This document shows positions 60,552 through 64,000 of a DNA stretch of 64,000 nt, piece after piece. A program made the translations under genes and the position numbers. The notes under the pieces are model-generated. The model was not told where the DNA came from, ran no database searches, and was given only the letters and a program-made list of their open reading frames with translations. Source of the stretch: JAVDCA01 sp963819385 (GTDB taxonomy: Bacteria; Pseudomonadota; Alphaproteobacteria; Rhizobiales; Xanthobacteraceae); assembly GCA_963819385.1 (NCBI GenBank), contig CAWFVV010000003.1, positions 310,001 through 374,000 of the forward strand. The letters run 5' to 3'. Position 1 is the stretch's first letter, and every line of letters begins with the position of its first letter.

Positions 60552-62777
60552 ATGGACGCCACGCGCCCACCCGCGCAGCTTGCCGCCGCGATGGAACATC
60601 ATCGCGCCGGCCGTCTGGTCGAGGCCGAGCGCCTCTATCGGCTTGTTTGCGCGGCCGATCCGCGGAACGCCCGCGCATTTCACCTGCTCGGCGTCGTTGC
60701 GCATCAGCTGCGGCGCGACGATGCGGCCGACCTCGTCGGCCGTGCGCTCGCGCTCGATCCGACAGCGGCAGAAGCCCACAACGACCTCGGCGCGATCCTT
60801 GCGGCGCAGGGCCGGTTCGACGCGGCCGCCGCGAGCTTCGCCCGGGCCGTCGAGCTCAAGCCCGACTACGGCGAGGCGCTCGGCAATCTCGGCGCCGCGC
60901 TGCGTCGGCTCGGCCGGCTCGACGATGCCGCGGCGCAGTTCGCGCGCGTGATCGAACGCGCGCCGGATCCCGTCATGGCGCATGTCCAGCTCGCGATGGT
61001 GCTTCGGCAGCAAGGCAAGCTCGCCGAGGCGGCCGCGAACTACGAGAAGGTGCTGTCGCTACGCCCCGATTTCGTCGACGCCCACATCAACCTCGGCGCC
61101 GTGCTGCAAGAGCTCGGCCGGCTCGACGCGGCGCTCGCACATTGCGAACGGGCGGTGGCGTTGCGCCCGGACGCGGCCGGCGCGCGCAACAATCTCGGCA
61201 ATATGCTGCGCGAGCTCGGCCGGCTCGACGAGGCGCTGGCGCAATACGACCGTGCGCTGGCGCTCGATGCGAACCTGCCGATCGCGCACTACAACCGCGG
61301 CCTCGCGCTGCGCCGGCGCGGCGACATCGCGCGAGCGCAGGCGGATTTCGCGCGCGCGGCCGCGCTCGAGCCGCGCTTTCTCGAAGCGGAATTCGCCGCC
61401 TGCATGGCGGAGCTTCCGGCTCTCTACGCCGACGAGCTCGAAATCGCGGCACGCCGAGCCGCCTACGACCAGCACCTGATGCGCCTCGAAGCTGCGGTCA
61501 TGCGCGCCGGCGTCCCGGCTGCGCTGGCGGACGCGGTCGGATCGCATCAGCCGTTCTATCTCGCCTACCAGGGCGGCGACGACCATGCGCTGCAGGCGCG
61601 CTACGGCGCGCTGGTCCGCCGTATCATGGCGGCGCGCTTCCCGGATCCGTCCTTGCCGTCCGCACCGCGCTCCGACGAGCCGATCCGGCTCGGCGTCGTC
61701 AGCGCGTTCTTCCGGCACCATTCGAACTGGAAGATCCCGATCTCCGGCTGGCTTGCCGGGCTCGATCGCAAGCGGTTTCGACTGTTCGGCTACCACACGG
61801 CAGCCGAGCGGGATGCGCAGACCGATGTCGCGGCGTCGCTGTGCGAGCGCTTCGTGCAAGGCCCGCTGCCGCTCGCGGGATGGCGCGACGCGATCCTGCG
61901 CGACGCGCCGCACGTCCTGCTTTATCCGGAGATCGGCATGGACAAGGTGACGGCGCAGCTCGCGGCGCAGCGTCTCGCCGCGGTGCAATGCGCCTCCTGG
62001 GGTCATCCGGTCACCAGCGGATTTCCCACCATCGACTACTTTCTGAGCAGCGACCGCATGGAGCCGCCGGACGCGCAAACGCACTACACCGAACGGTTGG
62101 TGCGCTTGCCCAATCTGTCGATCTTCTACGAGCCGGCGGATGCGCCGCCGATCGTCCTCGGCCGCGACGAGCTCGGCCTGCGCCGCGATACAGTCGCATA
62201 CTGGTGCTGCCAGTCGCTGCCGAAGTACCTGCCGCAGTTCGACGAGGTCTTTGCGCGCATCGCCGCCGCGGTCGGCAATTGCCAGTTCACGTTCATCGAA
62301 TTCGCCGGAGGGCCGCGCGTCAACGAGTTGTTTCGCGACCGTCTCGACCGCGCGTTTACCCGCCTCGGCCTGCGCGCCGCCGACCATTGCGTGATGCTGC
62401 CGCGGCTTGCCCCCGATCGTTTCGTCGCCGCGATCGGACAATGCGACATCCTGCTCGACAGCATCGGCTGGTCGGGCTGCAACTCGACGCTCGAAAGCCT
62501 CGCGCACGATCTGCCGATCGTGACGCTGGCCGGGGACTTCATGCGCGGCCGCCACACCGCGGCCATCCTGGGCATGATGGGCGTCGGCGAGACCATCGCG
62601 CGGAGCCTCGACGATTACGTTGCCATCGCGACCGGGCTCGGACGGAATCCTGCGGCGCGGGCGGCCGTGCGAGCGAAAGTCGCCGCGAACAAGCACCGGG
62701 TCTATCGTGACCGCGCCTGCATTACGGCGCTCGAAGACTTTCTCGATCGCGCCGCGCGACCCGAGGCCTCAGGGTAG
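60552..62777 (+). CDS. TPR-repeat protein with O-GlcNAc-transferase-like (GT41/SPINDLY) domain
   Basis: 741 residues from ATG 60552; a TTG at 60534 with GAAGG five bases upstream is an alternative start. Residues 5-300 are about nine TPR units, e.g. GRLDAALAHCERAVALRPDAAGARNNLGNMLRELGRLDEALAQYDRAL. The C-terminal GT41 domain has QCASWGHPVTSGFPTIDYFLSSDRMEP, YWCCQSLPKYLPQFDEVFARI, MLPRLAPDRFVAAIGQCDILLDSIGWSGCNSTLESLAHDLPIVTLAGDFMRGRHTAAIL. Such bacterial OGT-like proteins glycosylate proteins (for example flagellins or adhesins). No partner gene is next to it. Confidence 0.92.
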   Translation: MDATRPPAQLAAAMEHHRAGRLVEAERLYRLVCAADPRNARAFHLLGVVAHQLRRDDAADLVGRALALDPTAAEAHNDLGAILAAQGRFDAAAASFARAVELKPDYGEALGNLGAALRRLGRLDDAAAQFARVIERAPDPVMAHVQLAMVLRQQGKLAEAAANYEKVLSLRPDFVDAHINLGAVLQELGRLDAALAHCERAVALRPDAAGARNNLGNMLRELGRLDEALAQYDRALALDANLPIAHYNRGLALRRRGDIARAQADFARAAALEPRFLEAEFAACMAELPALYADELEIAARRAAYDQHLMRLEAAVMRAGVPAALADAVGSHQPFYLAYQGGDDHALQARYGALVRRIMAARFPDPSLPSAPRSDEPIRLGVVSAFFRHHSNWKIPISGWLAGLDRKRFRLFGYHTAAERDAQTDVAASLCERFVQGPLPLAGWRDAILRDAPHVLLYPEIGMDKVTAQLAAQRLAAVQCASWGHPVTSGFPTIDYFLSSDRMEPPDAQTHYTERLVRLPNLSIFYEPADAPPIVLGRDELGLRRDTVAYWCCQSLPKYLPQFDEVFARIAAAVGNCQFTFIEFAGGPRVNELFRDRLDRAFTRLGLRAADHCVMLPRLAPDRFVAAIGQCDILLDSIGWSGCNSTLESLAHDLPIVTLAGDFMRGRHTAAILGMMGVGETIARSLDDYVAIATGLGRNPAARAAVRAKVAANKHRVYRDRACITALEDFLDRAARPEASG

Positions 62778-62815
62778 AATGGCCGCCGCGACGCGCGAAA
62801 TGCTACGATCCGCCG

Positions 62816-63316
62816 ATGATAAATCCTTCTATCAATCTGCCCAGGCGCGTACTCGCGATTAAGATCGCCGCGATGGCGGCGTCGGTCTTGGTCGTGACAG
62901 CCGGCTGGGCGGCGCCGAAGGCCGAGTCCGCCAAGCTGACGCCGGCGCAATGGGCCAAGATCGTCAAACGCATGGATGCCGGCGGCGACACGCGGGTCTT
63001 GCCCTTCAAGGTCGCCGAGCATCTCGGCCTGACCAAGGGGACCGAGATCCTCACGGTGCGTGAACTCGCCTTCGAGCGCGAGGGCTACCAGCACGGCATC
63101 TATCGCAACGTCGATCCCAAGGACGACCGCGTCATCTTGGCGTTTCGCACGCCCGAGAAGCGATGGACCGCCTTCCTCACCGATACGCGGTTCAAGCTCG
63201 TCTCGGCGATCGCCTGGAACGCGGGAAGTGACCCGGTGCCATGGCCGATTGGGGAGGCATTGCCGGCATTCAACAACGAACTCACGTACTGGTCCGTGCT
63301 CGCCGACCTGTTTTAG
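62816..63316 (+). CDS. Exported protein, function unknown
   Basis: 166 residues from ATG 62816. A signal anchor (VLAIKIAAMAASVLVVTAGWAA) precedes LTPAQWAKIVKRMDAGGDTRVLPFKVAEHLGL and a beta-rich part (EILTVRELAFEREGYQHGIYRNVDPKDDRVILAFRTPEKRWTAFLTDTRFKLVSAIAWN). No cysteine and no named family recognised. It starts 38 bp after the OGT-like gene and may share its transcript. Confidence 0.75.
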   Translation: MINPSINLPRRVLAIKIAAMAASVLVVTAGWAAPKAESAKLTPAQWAKIVKRMDAGGDTRVLPFKVAEHLGLTKGTEILTVRELAFEREGYQHGIYRNVDPKDDRVILAFRTPEKRWTAFLTDTRFKLVSAIAWNAGSDPVPWPIGEALPAFNNELTYWSVLADLF

Positions 63317-63450
63317 CGGCGGGAACCCAACTGGCCAGTCGATCGGCCTTGCGATCCGCAAGGCTCTATCGCAGTGCAACCTGCCGCGGCGGTCACGGCG
63401 AAAATACTACGATCCGGCGGGCGCTTGCCGCTAATGCTGCGGGGCACAAT

Positions 63451-63480
63451 TTGTCGCAGGGGCGCCGATCTTTTCTATAT
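63451..63480 (+). promoter_or_regulatory. Candidate promoter for the porin gene
   Basis: TTGTCG (63451-63456), an 18-base spacer and CTATAT (63475-63480). The 320-bp gap 63317-63637 holds this, a long leader and no gene. Confidence 0.4.
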
Positions 63481-63637
63481 CGAGTGTTGCCGAATTGCCA
63501 CGGATCGAAGTGATTGGGCGCCCAAGTCACTACTACATACTATCATGTTTGTCCTTATGCGGCATTATGACAGCGGCATTAAGGTTAATGCTGGGCCGAT
63601 CACGGCCCCGCCGGGGGCGGCGCGAGGGGGGGACAAT

Positions 63638-64000
63638 ATGAAGTCGAAGCTTTTGGCCGGCACGGCAACTGCCGCGTTGAGCCTGACGCTCTTTTCTCAT
63701 GCAACGTCCGCGGCGACGCTCGACGACGTTATGCGTCGGCTCGACAAACTCGAGAGGGAGAACGCAGAGCTGCGCAAGCAGGTGCGGACCCTCTCGACCG
63801 AGCACGCTGGCCCGCGGGCCGTGCCGGTTGTGGCCGCGCCTGGTCTCAAGGGAAATCCAGTCATGCACGCGGCCGTCGCGCCGGCGCCCACGCCGCCGCC
63901 GGTGCGCACCATCGCCGGCATGCCGGTCAAGGCCGGCCCGCTCGGCCCGATCATCGACAACACGACCGTCACGCTCTACGGCCACTTCGATTTGTCGGTC
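63638..64000 (+). CDS. Porin, N-terminal 121 residues (3-prime end outside window)
   Basis: Open from ATG 63638 (GGGGGG six bases upstream) to the window edge. A signal peptide (MKSKLLAGTATAALSLTLFSHATSA) is followed by a coiled coil (DDVMRRLDKLERENAELRKQVRTL), a Pro/Ala linker and the start of a beta barrel (TVTLYGHFDLSV). This is the layout of alphaproteobacterial trimeric porins with an N-terminal coiled coil. The TLYGHFDLSV strand is the first barrel strand. It is an outer-membrane channel for small solutes. Confidence 0.88.
   Translation, partial: MKSKLLAGTATAALSLTLFSHATSAATLDDVMRRLDKLERENAELRKQVRTLSTEHAGPRAVPVVAAPGLKGNPVMHAAVAPAPTPPPVRTIAGMPVKAGPLGPIIDNTTVTLYGHFDLSV

Overview
This is a high-GC window from a free-living alphaproteobacterium, most likely of the order Hyphomicrobiales (Bradyrhizobium / Pseudolabrys / Rhodoplanes-like). 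The evidence is a complete 16S-tRNA-Ile-tRNA-Ala-23S-5S operon with alphaproteobacterial 16S features, a 23S helix-9 intervening sequence typical of this order, DUF2865, DUF2277 and CtrA-like proteins, and intergenic palindromes of the kind common in Bradyrhizobium relatives. I cannot fix genus or species from the sequence alone.

Layout. 0-10 kb: the tail of a hydantoinase B subunit, a MarR regulator divergent from a frameshifted CLC channel with CBS domains, a glutathione transferase (GST), a frameshifted DUF3857/transglutaminase protein, two more GSTs, and a secreted protein that joins a carboxypeptidase-regulatory domain, a cytochrome c motif and a Vgb-like propeller. 10-25 kb: a catabolic and uptake cluster with a 2-hydroxyacid dehydrogenase and a resorcylate-decarboxylase-like amidohydrolase on the minus strand. 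Divergent from these on the plus strand are a metal-dependent cyclase, a cupin, an SDR, a 3-hydroxyacyl-CoA-dehydrogenase-like enzyme, a complete Liv-type ABC transporter (binding protein, LivG, LivF, LivH, LivM), a second ACMSD-like amidohydrolase, a TctC-like binding protein and an ion antiporter. A RidA protein on the minus strand overlaps the antiporter. The set looks like import and ring or acid breakdown of an unidentified aromatic or cyclic carboxylate.

25-40 kb: a DUF2865 protein; a fused TRAP permease (DctQM) with its binding protein and a metallo-beta-lactamase-fold enzyme; an LhgO-like oxidase next to a MOSC protein; an OmpR-type response regulator; a GST; a short SulP permease flanked by a GST 3-prime relic; a large multi-PAS hybrid histidine kinase with receiver and HPt domains; and an ECF sigma factor. 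40-46 kb: clpB, broken by about 16 single-base frameshifts, and an M23 peptidase on the opposite strand. 45.7-51.7 kb: the rRNA operon with promoter, processing stems and terminator.

51.7-64 kb: a small exported protein, an SDR, GST, Nudix and CHAD proteins, the initiator tRNA, then a compact run of DUF2277, a CtrA-like DNA-binding domain without a receiver, an RMND1-type (DUF155) membrane protein and a cyclase fragment. After these come small exported proteins, another frameshifted GST, a polysaccharide deacetylase, a TPR/O-GlcNAc-transferase-like protein, an exported hypothetical protein and the start of a porin.

Quality warning. At least nine genes carry single-base indels, mostly insertions, with otherwise intact coding on both sides. 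The density in clpB (insertions without amino-acid decay) points to sequencing or assembly error rather than true gene death. I annotate these as pseudogenes only in the sense that the reading frame as given is broken.
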